Shown: positions 1-7,788 of the stretch, piece by piece
How the letters are laid out: the number at the start of each line of letters is the position of its first letter
Numbering within the stretch: the stretch's first letter is position 1
Assembly: GCA_944324485.1 (NCBI GenBank)
Contig: CALUWM010000016.1
Span: 1-39,615, forward strand
Length of the DNA stretch: 39,615 nucleotides
Direction of reading: 5' to 3'
From: Candidatus Gastranaerophilales bacterium
GTDB taxonomy: Bacteria; Cyanobacteriota; Vampirovibrionia; Gastranaerophilales; Gastranaerophilaceae
Position numbers and translations under genes: made by a program
The notes under the pieces: model-generated
The model's input: only the letters and a program-made list of their open reading frames with translations
Databases searched by the model: none
What the model was told of the DNA's origin: nothing

Positions 1-24
1 CCGTAAGTACCACGAAAGGAGAAT
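1..24 (+). promoter_or_regulatory. 3' part of a probable L1-binding leader before rplK
   Basis: The first bases of the window read CCGTAAGTACCACGAAAGGAG. They match the 3' half of the element found between rplK and rplA (GCCGCTAATTACCACGAAAGG), so the rplK leader probably carries a second copy of the same ribosomal-protein operator. The 5' half lies outside the window, so no fold can be shown. The stretch ends in the rplK Shine-Dalgarno sequence AAAGGAG. Confidence 0.45.
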
Positions 25-27
25 AAA

Positions 28-465
28 ATGGCACCGAAATCAAACAAAAAAATTACCGGTAAAATTAAACTTCAAATCGAAGCCGGAAAAGCAAATCCAT
101 CGCCTCCGGTAGGACCTGCCTTAGGTCAAAAGGGCGTAAATATTATGGATTTTTGCAAACAGTTCAATGAAAGAACTGCATCACAAGCAGGTTATATCAT
201 TCCTGTTGTTATTGATGTTTATGAAGACAGATCATTCGATTTTGTTGTAAAATCACCACCTGCGGCTGTTTTAATTAAGAAAGAATTAAATCTTCCAAAA
301 GGTTCATCTGTTCCTAATAAGACAAAAGTTGCTCAAATTACACAAGAACAACTTGAAAAAATTGCAAAAATTAAAATGAATGACTTGAACGCAACTACTC
401 TTGAAGCTGCCGTAGAAATGATAAAAGGTACTGCAAGAGCTATGGGCGTAACAGTTGCGCAATAG
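28..465 (+). CDS. rplK: 50S ribosomal protein L11
   Basis: L11 is the protein at the base of the ribosomal GTPase-associated centre, where it binds 23S rRNA helices 43/44 and takes part in factor binding and the stringent response. The 145-aa product is close to the family's usual 141-142 residues. The N-terminal domain carries the proline-rich motif [19 protein letters not shown] at about residues 26-44, and the C-terminal RNA-binding domain has the expected [20 protein letters not shown] segment (about 117-136). The ATG is preceded by AAAGGAG at good spacing. It lies 51 bases upstream of rplA, the usual L11-L1 order, and both genes share an L1 operator-like leader. Confidence 0.98.
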   Translation: MAPKSNKKITGKIKLQIEAGKANPSPPVGPALGQKGVNIMDFCKQFNERTASQAGYIIPVVIDVYEDRSFDFVVKSPPAAVLIKKELNLPKGSSVPNKTKVAQITQEQLEKIAKIKMNDLNATTLEAAVEMIKGTARAMGVTVAQ

Positions 466-466
466 T

Positions 467-512
467 TTGAGATGGGAGGCAGTTTTTGCCGCTAATTACC
501 ACGAAAGGAAAT
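467..512 (+). promoter_or_regulatory. Probable L1-binding autoregulatory element in the rplK-rplA spacer
   Basis: The spacer between rplK and rplA contains TGGGAGGC (473-480), a small stem GGCA (478-481)/TGCC (487-490) around a GTTTT loop, and ACCACGAAAGG (498-508), in which CCA can close the outer stem with TGG (473-475). The GGGAGGC...GCC...ACCAC layout is that known for L1 leaders that imitate the L1 site of 23S rRNA. Excess L1 would bind here and repress its own translation. The rplA Shine-Dalgarno (AAAGGAAA) is the 3' end of the element, so binding would block initiation directly. Confidence 0.65.
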
Positions 513-516
513 AAAA

Positions 517-1242
517 ATGTCAAAATTAACAAAAAAACAAAAGAAAATAAATGAGTTGTTGGAAGGTTTTGTACAACCAACATCGGCTATTGAAGCTATT
601 AAGAAACTTCAAGAGGTTGCAAGCGCAACGTCTAAGTTTGACGAAACATTAGAATGTCATATGCGTCTTGGTATTGATGTAAAACATGCTGACCAACAAA
701 TTAGATCAACAACAGTCCTACCTGCAGGTTTAGGAAAGGAAGTCAGAGTTTGCGTTATAGCAAAAGCAGATCTTGTAGCCTCTGCTAAAGATGCTGGTGC
801 AAATGAAGCTGGCTCTGAAGAAATTATTGATAAAATTGCAGGCGGTTGGTTTGAGTTCGATACATTAATTGCAACACCTGACATGATGCCAAAACTTGGT
901 AAATTAGGTAGAGTTTTGGGTCCAAAAGGTTTAATGCCAAACCCGAAAACAGGTACAGTTACTGTTGATGTTGCTAAAGCTGTTAAAGATGCTAAGGCTG
1001 GTAAAGTTGAGTTTCGTGCCGATAAACAAGGTATGATACACGTTCCGTTAGGCAAAATGAAATTTTCAACAGATGATTTAATGAAAAACTTTGTTACTTT
1101 AGCAGACGCAGTTTTAAAAGCAAAACCTTCAAGTGCTAAAGGAACATACCTGAAATCAGTTTATTTGTCAACTACAATGGGACCTGGCATAAAGTTGGAT
1201 GCAAAAAATACACCGGCAGAAGTAAAGGCTTATGTTGGCTAA
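517..1242 (+). CDS. rplA: 50S ribosomal protein L1
   Basis: L1 forms the mobile stalk at the ribosomal E site and also acts as a translational repressor of its own operon. The 241-aa product is slightly longer than the typical 230. The family signature around LGRVLGPKGLMPNPKTGTVT (about residues 129-148) is intact, as are the FRADKQGMIHVPLGK segment and the C-terminal KSVYLSTTMGPGIKLD. The ATG follows AAAGGAAATAAAA. A strong hairpin terminator begins about 20 bases after the stop, so rplK-rplA probably ends as a unit here. Confidence 0.98.
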   Translation: MSKLTKKQKKINELLEGFVQPTSAIEAIKKLQEVASATSKFDETLECHMRLGIDVKHADQQIRSTTVLPAGLGKEVRVCVIAKADLVASAKDAGANEAGSEEIIDKIAGGWFEFDTLIATPDMMPKLGKLGRVLGPKGLMPNPKTGTVTVDVAKAVKDAKAGKVEFRADKQGMIHVPLGKMKFSTDDLMKNFVTLADAVLKAKPSSAKGTYLKSVYLSTTMGPGIKLDAKNTPAEVKAYVG

Positions 1243-1261
1243 TATAAAGCAAAATATTTTT

Positions 1262-1305
1262 GAAAGCACAGCCTATAAAAATTTTAGGGCTGTGCTTTCT
1301 TCAGC
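1262..1305 (+). terminator. Intrinsic terminator after rplA
   Basis: A perfect 12-bp stem, GAAAGCACAGCC (1262-1273) with GGCTGTGCTTTC (1288-1299), encloses a 14-nt A/T loop and runs into a T-rich tail. It lies 20 bases beyond the rplA stop codon and ends the L11-L1 unit. It also shows that the open frame reading through it into the GtrA gene from position 1232 is not the real N-terminus of that gene. Confidence 0.8.
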
Positions 1306-1339
1306 TTTTCACTATCTTCACAAAAAATTTTTGTGGGGA

Positions 1340-1714
1340 ATGTTTAGAAAAATAGATGAAAAATTTTTTAAATTTTTGTTCGTTGGATTTTTAAATACCC
1401 TTGTTAGTTATATGCTTTATGCTTTCTTTATTACGATTGGTTTGATTCCAAATTTGGCATTATTTTTTCAGTATATATTGGGTGTTTTGTGGAATTTTAA
1501 GACAACAGGTGTGATTGTATTTAAAAATCATAACAATAAATTGATATTTAAATTTATTGGTACATATATAATTACTTTTTTTATAAACAGCGTTTTACTC
1601 AACATCTTGGCTGTTCAAATTGAGCTTAATGAGTATCTTTCTCAAGCTTTATTGGTGCTTCCTGTTGCACTTTTATCTTTTTTATTATTTAAATTTTGGG
1701 TATTTAAGGAATAA
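1340..1714 (+). CDS. GtrA-family four-helix membrane protein
   Basis: The 124-aa product begins MFRKIDEKFFKFLFVGF and has four predicted membrane helices (about residues 10-32, 37-55, 68-90, 97-120). The pattern KFLFVGFLNTLVSYMLY followed by a QYILGVLWNFKTTGVIVF segment is typical of the GtrA family (PF04138), small flippase-like proteins thought to move undecaprenyl-phosphate-linked sugars in surface polysaccharide synthesis. The frame is open back to an ATG at 1232, but that start overlaps rplA and would put the rplA terminator inside the gene, so I prefer the ATG at 1340; GGGGA lies only 1-2 bases from it, so initiation is not well marked. The exact substrate cannot be told. Confidence 0.75.
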   Translation: MFRKIDEKFFKFLFVGFLNTLVSYMLYAFFITIGLIPNLALFFQYILGVLWNFKTTGVIVFKNHNNKLIFKFIGTYIITFFINSVLLNILAVQIELNEYLSQALLVLPVALLSFLLFKFWVFKE

Positions 1715-1716
1715 AT

Positions 1717-1833
1717 TTATAGGCAAAACATTAGACCATATAATGTTAATATGCCAACAGAGCTTATCACAATCCAAAAGTGGGTCATGGGGTGCAAATT
1801 ATTCCATATTTCTAAAATAGTTGTCTTCAGCAT
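1717..1833 (-). CDS. Possible 38-aa single-helix membrane peptide
   Basis: On the minus strand an ATG at 1833 opens a 38-codon frame ending in TAA at 1717-1719. The product starts MLKTTILEIWNNLHPMTH and continues with a hydrophobic stretch (WIVISSVGILTLYGLMFCL) long enough for one membrane helix. There is no Shine-Dalgarno sequence, but TATAAT lies just upstream (about 6 bases before the ATG), so it could only be leaderless. It fills the otherwise empty spacer between the GtrA gene and the next minus-strand gene. It may equally be chance or a gene remnant. Confidence 0.2.
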   Translation of the reverse strand: MLKTTILEIWNNLHPMTHFWIVISSVGILTLYGLMFCL

Positions 1834-1897
1834 AGGTAGATTATATACTTGTTTGCTTTTTTTTAAATCATCTTCGTAGATTAGTTCATTTGGTTGA

Positions 1898-1932
1898 ACT
1901 TAAAAAGCTTAATTACATTTGTAATTAAGCTT
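1898..1932 (-). terminator. Intrinsic terminator of the 120-aa protein gene
   Basis: A perfect 12-bp inverted repeat, AAGCTTAATTAC (1905-1916) and GTAATTAAGCTT (1921-1932), has a four-base loop. Read on the minus strand it is followed by a T5 run and lies about 27 bases after the stop of the gene at 1959-2321, so it is a good minus-strand terminator. Confidence 0.75.
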
Positions 1933-1958
1933 CGGTTATTTGTATTGATTTATATTAT

Positions 1959-2321
1959 TTATGCTTTGGTGTCAACTTTGTTTTCAGTTTGTTCAATTAG
2001 TTCAGGTTCTTTGCCTCTATATGCATTTATGACGCTTACTATTGCTAAAGCTAATGAAGTTATGTTCGCTGCAATTGCAGGCTTTATTTTGCCTTTCAGG
2101 GCCATAAATCCACCTAAGCCTTGAATTGCTATGTATCCGCCTAGAAATTTAAATCCATTACTTTTGTCTCCGTTAATAAATTGTCCCAATCCTGGAATAA
2201 CCAACGAAGCGATAGCTGGACCTATTCCCCCAGTTTTTCTTTCTTGTTGAACTGTTTGAGTAGTTTGAGCCGGTTGAGTGTTTCCTTTGAAAGAAACTGA
2301 ATTAATTGCTGAAATTGACAT
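1959..2321 (-). CDS. Small membrane protein with TM2-like PGLGQ motif, unknown function
   Basis: The 120-aa product contains no Cys or Trp. The N-terminal 30 residues are polar and low in complexity (MSISAINSVSFKGN, then a T/Q-rich stretch). A hydrophobic part follows with two likely helices, about residues 33-47 plus 60-77, and 82-100. The motif VIPGLGQFINGDKSNGFKFL resembles the PGLGQ(x)YNGQ segment of TM2/DUF5683-type proteins, a family without one agreed role. The ATG at 2321 has an excellent AAGGAGGT seven bases upstream, and a terminator follows, so it is a well expressed single gene or the last of the pyr-tcdA unit (71 bases upstream). I cannot assign a function. Confidence 0.7.
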   Translation of the reverse strand: MSISAINSVSFKGNTQPAQTTQTVQQERKTGGIGPAIASLVIPGLGQFINGDKSNGFKFLGGYIAIQGLGGFMALKGKIKPAIAANITSLALAIVSVINAYRGKEPELIEQTENKVDTKA

Positions 2322-2392
2322 TTAAATACCTCCTTAATTTTTAGTTTGATTGGTAATTCTATAACACTTGTAAATAATTTTATTTGCTATAC

Positions 2393-3157
2393 TTATAAAG
2401 TTGTTTTGTAAAAATTAACATAAAAATAATTTAAAATATAATTTGCCATAATATATCCTGTAACTGCCGGAACAATGGGCGTAGAGGCGGGTGTGAATTT
2501 TATATATTCTATTTTATTGCCGTTTTTATCTGTTATTTTTTCAATATTTTTAATTTTTTCTAAATTCTTTGCTTTTTCTTCGCTCCAAACAACAGGTAAA
2601 TCATTTAAAATGTTTTCTTTTTTTAATTTTGATAAAATATTTTTTACAAATTGATCATTAGATTTAATTTCTGATATATCGGTTGTTTTTAATTTGGTGC
2701 AGTCCATTCTGTTTCCTGCTCCGAAGCTTGTTATGATTTTTATATTGTTATCTTTAGCGTATTTAATTAATTTAATTTTGGGTTTTAGAGTATCAATCGC
2801 ATCGACAATAAAATCAGGATGTTCGATAAAGATTTCATTGTTTTTTTCTTCTGTGTAAAAATCGTTAAATATTCTTAAATTAACTTTTGGATTGATTTCT
2901 AAAAGCCTTTTTTCAAAAAGTTCTGTTTTTTTAAGACCGATATTAGATTTTAGAGCAATAATTTGTCTGTTTATATTGCTTTCTGATACGGTATCATAGT
3001 CAATAATGCTGAAATTTTCTATGCCGGAGCGGCAAAGGGCTTCTAGGGCATAACCTCCTACTCCGCCTAATCCAAAAACATAAATATTTCTAGTTTGAAG
3101 AAAGTTTTGAAAGTCTTTTCCCCAATATAAAATATTTCTTGAAAAAATTTCATCCAT
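2393..3157 (-). CDS. tcdA: tRNA threonylcarbamoyladenosine dehydratase (TcdA/CsdL), E1-like
   Basis: TcdA uses ATP to cyclise the N6-threonylcarbamoyladenosine of tRNA position 37 to its hydantoin form. The 254-aa product has the Rossmann motif VFGLGGVGGYALEAL (about residues 28-42), the E1 segment IIDYDTVSESNINRQI (52-67) and the adenylation-site aspartates in VDAID. The segment FGAGNRMDCTKLKTTDIS and the later PVVWSEEK distinguish it from ThiF/MoeB and match TcdA. It lacks the two CxxC zinc pairs of MoeB. Its ATG shares one base with the stop codon of the Clp_N gene upstream (TAATG), so the two are translationally coupled at the end of the pyr operon. Confidence 0.88.
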   Translation of the reverse strand: MDEIFSRNILYWGKDFQNFLQTRNIYVFGLGGVGGYALEALCRSGIENFSIIDYDTVSESNINRQIIALKSNIGLKKTELFEKRLLEINPKVNLRIFNDFYTEEKNNEIFIEHPDFIVDAIDTLKPKIKLIKYAKDNNIKIITSFGAGNRMDCTKLKTTDISEIKSNDQFVKNILSKLKKENILNDLPVVWSEEKAKNLEKIKNIEKITDKNGNKIEYIKFTPASTPIVPAVTGYIMANYILNYFYVNFYKTTL

Positions 3158-4521
3158 TACAAATCCATTCCGCCCAGAAGTTCTTGTTTTATTCCTTGAC
3201 GTATTTCAAGAACATCTGTTCCAAGGTTGCTTAAGACTTGCATCGCTGTGCAGTTAGGCATTTTGGTAATTCCATATAAAAGGTTTTCGGATTTGATTTT
3301 GTTTCGTTTATGTTCACGAGCTGTTTCATAGGCAACTTCAAGTATCTTTTTGGCTCTTTGGCTGTAAGAAAGCCCGTTTTTATCTTTTTGTGGTTTAATT
3401 ATTTTTTCTATTTCGTTTCTTGTGTCTTTTAAATTTATTCCAAGTCGCCTTAATGTGTCTGCTGCAATTCCTGTTCCGTATGATAATATTCCTAAGAGTA
3501 TCATTTCGGTTCCTATGGTTGAACTGTTTAAATTAAGTGCTTCCTGTTTTGCAAGTCTTAATATTGCAAGGGTTTCTGGCACTTTATCATTCATTTTTTT
3601 CATAACTATTTCTTCAAAGTCAACCGAAACAGGGATTAGTTCGGATAAAATTTTATAAGCAATACCTTTTTTAGATTTTAATATTCCTAAGACAACATGT
3701 TCAGGTAAAATACCTACGCTACCTGATTCTTTAGCACAATCAAGAGCAAGCATAAGAGCTAAAAAAGCATTTGGTGTAAAAATTATTTGTTTTTCGGAGT
3801 TTTCAAATTCATCTTTTCTTGACGTAAAGTTACTTAATTTTTTTGAAAAAGTTTCGTTATTGATGTCATATTTGTTTAGAATTTCAACTATTTTATAGTT
3901 GTTGTTATCTAAAATTGATTGTAGTATTTGTTCGCTTCCTACAATCTCATAATCTGAAGTAGTTGCTTTAGCCTTAGCATTTTCAAGAATTTCCGAGATA
4001 ATTTTTTCTTTAAAAAAGTTATTTATGTTTGAAAGTTCAGTGTTTTCTATTATTTCTTCAGGATGAAGTGATTTAATTTCCGCACTTTTATCTAAAATTC
4101 TTTTTAGGTTTTGAATTATTTTTTCTTCATCTATGTCAAATTTTTTTAAAATATTGTATGCACCGCAGTTTTTTTTCATTAAAATGGCAAGCGCAATATG
4201 CTGAGGCATAATAAACTTAGAATTTAATTCTATGGATAAATCAACTGATTTTTTTAAGATATCCCTTGCTTCTTTTGAAAAAAGTATGTCATCATTTTGT
4301 TTTCTGTCGGGGAAGATTTCTGTGCTGTTATGAACTTCGATGGTTAATTCTCCAAAATTGATTTTATCAAAATTGAGGATTTTAGCTTGTACTCCTTTGG
4401 TTTGTGCAACAAGCCCCAAAAGAAGATGTTGAGATAAGACTTTGCTATGACAAAACTGTGCTGCATAATTCTGAGCACTTTGAACCACGTCTATTGCTTT
4501 TTGTGTAAATTTTTCAAACAT
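3157..4521 (-). CDS. Stand-alone protein of six Clp_N half-repeats, no AAA+ module
   Basis: The 454-aa product starts like the N-domain of ClpC (MFEKFTQKAIDVVQSAQNYA, with SQHLLLGLV at about 30-38) but never reaches an AAA+ module: there is no Walker A or B. Instead the Clp_N helical half-repeat recurs six times: about residues 1-65, 78-145, 167-232, 245-312, 313-378 and 384-448. Each has a helix, then an 'xxxHxxLxIL' segment (SQHLLLGLV, PQHIALAIL, SEQILQSIL, PEHVVLGIL, TEMILLGIL, SENLLYGIT) and an 'I/VLxxLGID'-like turn. That makes three double Clp_N domains. Such domains bind substrates and adaptors; a free triple array could be an adaptor, inhibitor or substrate receptor for a ClpC-type unfoldase encoded elsewhere. 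It follows carB by 27 bases and overlaps tcdA by one, so it is probably transcribed with the pyr operon. Confidence 0.85.
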   Translation of the reverse strand: MFEKFTQKAIDVVQSAQNYAAQFCHSKVLSQHLLLGLVAQTKGVQAKILNFDKINFGELTIEVHNSTEIFPDRKQNDDILFSKEARDILKKSVDLSIELNSKFIMPQHIALAILMKKNCGAYNILKKFDIDEEKIIQNLKRILDKSAEIKSLHPEEIIENTELSNINNFFKEKIISEILENAKAKATTSDYEIVGSEQILQSILDNNNYKIVEILNKYDINNETFSKKLSNFTSRKDEFENSEKQIIFTPNAFLALMLALDCAKESGSVGILPEHVVLGILKSKKGIAYKILSELIPVSVDFEEIVMKKMNDKVPETLAILRLAKQEALNLNSSTIGTEMILLGILSYGTGIAADTLRRLGINLKDTRNEIEKIIKPQKDKNGLSYSQRAKKILEVAYETAREHKRNKIKSENLLYGITKMPNCTAMQVLSNLGTDVLEIRQGIKQELLGGMDL

Positions 4522-4548
4522 TGTATTTAATATATACCAAATATAATT

Positions 4549-7500
4549 TTATTTGAATAGTTCCATAAAATTTTTCTTTCGGTAATTAGTTATTGTGTCA
4601 TACGTAAGAACGGTATTTTTGTCAAAAACTTTATATGCAGTCAAAAAAGCACTTGCTGTATCAATTGAGGTAAAGCTTGGAATGCCATACATTTGTGCTA
4701 TTGTTCTTATTTGAAAACCGGAATGTTGTGAGTTTTTGCCTGTGGTTGGTGTATTTATTATAAAGCTCAAACGTCCGTTTTTCATACGTTTTTGTAATTT
4801 ATCAATCATAAATTTCTCAATCATTTTAGATGGAATTCCGTTTTTTTCAAGAAATTTATGTGTTCCCCAGGTTGCCATTATGAAAAAGCCTTGTTTAAAT
4901 AATCTTTTTATAATTGGTAGCGCCGGTTTTTTGCAGTGATCGTTTAAAGATACAAGGACTCTTTGTTTTGATTTTGAAAATTTGTATCCACCGGCTAAAA
5001 ATGCTTTATATAAAGCTTTTTTGTATGTTGTATCTATTCCTAAGACTTCCCCTGTTGATTTCATTTCAGGAGCAAGTGCAGGATCGATTCTGTTTAGTTT
5101 TTGCCATGAAAAAATTGGCATTTTTACGCTGACAAGTTTTGATTTTTTGTATAAGCCTACTCCAAAGCCTCCTCTGCGTATAGATTTTCCAAGTATTGCT
5201 TTTATCGCAATATTTACCATAGGGATACCTGTTACTTTACTCATAATAGGTACTGTTCTTGAGGCTCTTGGATTTACTTCGATTACATAGACTTTATCGT
5301 CTTTTATTATGAATTGGATATTCATTAAACCTTTTATGTTTAATTTTCTTGCAATTTTTGTTGCATATTTTACAAGAATTTTTTCATTTTTTCTTGAAAT
5401 GTTTTGACTCGGATATATGCTCATTGAATCACCCGAGTGAACTCCTGCCCGTTCAATATGTTCACAAATTCCTGGAATTAAAACATCTCTTCCATCTGAA
5501 ATGGCGTCTAGCTCAACTTCTTGACCTTCAAGATATTGATCAATTAGGACAGGATGCTCGTTTGAAAATTTGAAAGCCTCTGTTATATATGTTAAAAGTT
5601 CTTCATCATTGTATACAACTTGCATTCCTCTGCCGCCTATGACATAACTTGGGCGTACCAGAACCGGATATCCTATTTCTTTAACAGCATTTAGTGCTTG
5701 AGTTGTTGAAGTAACCGCACATCCTTTAGGTTGAGGGATTTTAAGCTCCCTTAAAAGTTTTTCAAAGACTTTTCTGTCTTCAACAGCATTAATGCTTTCT
5801 ATGCTTGTTCCAAGGATTTTTACTCCCTCTGCTTGAAGTTTTTCAGCCAGATTAATTGCGGTTTGACCTCCGAATTGAACAAGAACTCCTTTTGGATTTT
5901 CTTTTTTTATGACATTCATGACATATTCAATTTTCATTGGTTCAAAATATAATCTTGTTGCAACATCAAAATCGGTTGAAAGAGTTTCCGGATTTGAATT
6001 TATCATAATTGATTCATATCCTGATTTTAAAAGTTCATCTGCTGCATGCACAGAACAATAGTCAAATTCAATGCCTTGTCCTATTCTAATTGGACCTGAA
6101 CCTAATACTATAATGTTTTCTTTGGGCTTTTTGTAATTTTCTTGACTTTTTAATTTATATTCTTCAACTTCGTCATCTTCTCCCCATGTTGAATAGAAAT
6201 ATGGGGTTGTTGCACTGAATTCTGCTGCACAAGTATCAACGAGTCTAAAGCTTGCTTGAAGATTGAAATTTTCAATTTTTTCAATTGTGCATTGGGTTAA
6301 GTTCATAATTTCATCATCAAGAAAACCATATTGCTTGGCTTTTAAATACATTTCTTTATTAAGTTGTTTTGAAGATAATTCTTTTTCAACATTAACAATT
6401 TCTTTAATTTTTGAAACAAACCATTTATCTATTTTTGTGATTGCGCAAAGTTTGTTTATTTCATTTCCGTTACTTATTGCTTGTGCTAATCGAAAAATTC
6501 TTCTGTCATCTTGAATATAAAGCTCCATAAGAAGTTCATCATTACTTAGATTTTCAAAACCTCTGTGTAAAAGCCCTGTGTACCTTTCTTCTAACGAAGC
6601 GACAGCTTTTTTGAAGGCAGAATTAAATGTTCTTCCTATTGCCATAATTTCGCCTGTTGCTTTCATTTTTGTGCCTAAGATTCTGTCTCCTGATGAAAAT
6701 TTATCGAAAGGCCATTTTGGGATTTTAACTACAACATAATCAAGAGCTGGTTCGAAAGCGGCAGTAGTTTTTCCTGTAATTGAATTTTTGATTTCATGTA
6801 GATTGTATCCGATGGCTATTTTTGTTGCTATTTTTGCAATAGGATAGCCCGTTGCTTTGCTTGCTAGGGCGGAAGAACGGGAGACCCTTGGATTTACTTC
6901 AATTACATAATATTGATTTGATAAAGTATCAAGTGCAAATTGAACATTGCATCCCCCTTCAATTTTAAGCGCTTTTATGATTTTTATTGCACTTGTTCTT
7001 AGCATTTGAAATTCATTGTTTGTGAGAGTTTGGCTTGGTGCGACAACAAAACTGTCCCCTGTGTGTATTCCTATGGGGTCAATGTTTTCCATGTTACAAA
7101 TTATAATGCAAGTATCATTAGCATCCCTAATTACTTCATATTCTATTTCTTTAAAACCGGCGATTGATTTTTCGACAAGTACTTGGTTTATGGGAGATTG
7201 AGTAAGTCCTTGGTGGACGATTTCTTCATATTCTTTTTCGTTTTTTGCAATTCCGCCCCCTGCTCCTCCTAATGTAAAAGCAGGTCGAATTATTATCGGA
7301 TACCCTATTTTATGACAAAAATCAAGTGCTTCTTCCCAATTTGAAACAATGGCACTTTCCGGCACAGGTTCATTTATTTCTTGCATTAAATTTTTAAAAA
7401 GCTCTCTATCTTCAGCTTTTTTTATAGAATCAATTTGGGTGCCGAGTAGTTTTACTTTATATTTTTCTAAAACTCCTGCTTCATCCAATTCGCAGGCAAG

Positions 7501-7788
7501 ATTAAGTGCGGTTTGTCCACCAAGAGTTGCAATTAGACCTTGTGGACGTTCTTTTTTAATTATTTCCGTTATACATTCGACAGTTAAGGGTTCAATATAT
7601 ACTTTTGATGCTATCTCTTCATCTGTCATTATTGTTGCAGGATTTGAATTAACAAGGATAATTTCAATTTTTTCTTCTTTTAATGCTCTGCAAGCTTGTA
7701 CTCCTGCGTAGTCAAATTCGGCTGCTTGACCTATTACGATAGGACCAGAGCCAATTACAAGAACTTTTTTAAGGGATTTATCTTTCAT
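4549..7788 (-). CDS. carB: Carbamoyl-phosphate synthase, large subunit
   Basis: CarB makes carbamoyl phosphate from bicarbonate, two ATP and ammonia channelled from CarA, the first step of pyrimidine and arginine synthesis. The 1079-aa product has the full duplicated layout: two ATP-grasp halves, each opened by GSGPI(V/R)IGQ (residues 13-21 and about 569-577), with EVNPRVSRSSALASKATGYP in the first half and EVNPRASRTVPIMSKVTGIP in the second. The MGS-like allosteric domain takes up the last ~140 residues and holds NTPTTGKNS, typical of the part that binds effectors such as UMP or ornithine. It overlaps the end of carA by 11 bases. No frameshift or loss is visible. Confidence 0.98.
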   Translation of the reverse strand: MKDKSLKKVLVIGSGPIVIGQAAEFDYAGVQACRALKEEKIEIILVNSNPATIMTDEEIASKVYIEPLTVECITEIIKKERPQGLIATLGGQTALNLACELDEAGVLEKYKVKLLGTQIDSIKKAEDRELFKNLMQEINEPVPESAIVSNWEEALDFCHKIGYPIIIRPAFTLGGAGGGIAKNEKEYEEIVHQGLTQSPINQVLVEKSIAGFKEIEYEVIRDANDTCIIICNMENIDPIGIHTGDSFVVAPSQTLTNNEFQMLRTSAIKIIKALKIEGGCNVQFALDTLSNQYYVIEVNPRVSRSSALASKATGYPIAKIATKIAIGYNLHEIKNSITGKTTAAFEPALDYVVVKIPKWPFDKFSSGDRILGTKMKATGEIMAIGRTFNSAFKKAVASLEERYTGLLHRGFENLSNDELLMELYIQDDRRIFRLAQAISNGNEINKLCAITKIDKWFVSKIKEIVNVEKELSSKQLNKEMYLKAKQYGFLDDEIMNLTQCTIEKIENFNLQASFRLVDTCAAEFSATTPYFYSTWGEDDEVEEYKLKSQENYKKPKENIIVLGSGPIRIGQGIEFDYCSVHAADELLKSGYESIMINSNPETLSTDFDVATRLYFEPMKIEYVMNVIKKENPKGVLVQFGGQTAINLAEKLQAEGVKILGTSIESINAVEDRKVFEKLLRELKIPQPKGCAVTSTTQALNAVKEIGYPVLVRPSYVIGGRGMQVVYNDEELLTYITEAFKFSNEHPVLIDQYLEGQEVELDAISDGRDVLIPGICEHIERAGVHSGDSMSIYPSQNISRKNEKILVKYATKIARKLNIKGLMNIQFIIKDDKVYVIEVNPRASRTVPIMSKVTGIPMVNIAIKAILGKSIRRGGFGVGLYKKSKLVSVKMPIFSWQKLNRIDPALAPEMKSTGEVLGIDTTYKKALYKAFLAGGYKFSKSKQRVLVSLNDHCKKPALPIIKRLFKQGFFIMATWGTHKFLEKNGIPSKMIEKFMIDKLQKRMKNGRLSFIINTPTTGKNSQHSGFQIRTIAQMYGIPSFTSIDTASAFLTAYKVFDKNTVLTYDTITNYRKKNFMELFK

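Noticed and set aside
657..1055. 132-codon open frame opposite rplA
   Set aside because: Shadow of rplA on the other strand; no ribosome site or family resemblance.
1232..1339. GtrA gene starting at the ATG at 1232 inside rplA
   Set aside because: It would place the rplA terminator stem inside the coding region and add 36 residues that do not fit the family.
7349..7711. 120-codon open frame opposite carB
   Set aside because: Shadow of carB; composition follows the carB codons.
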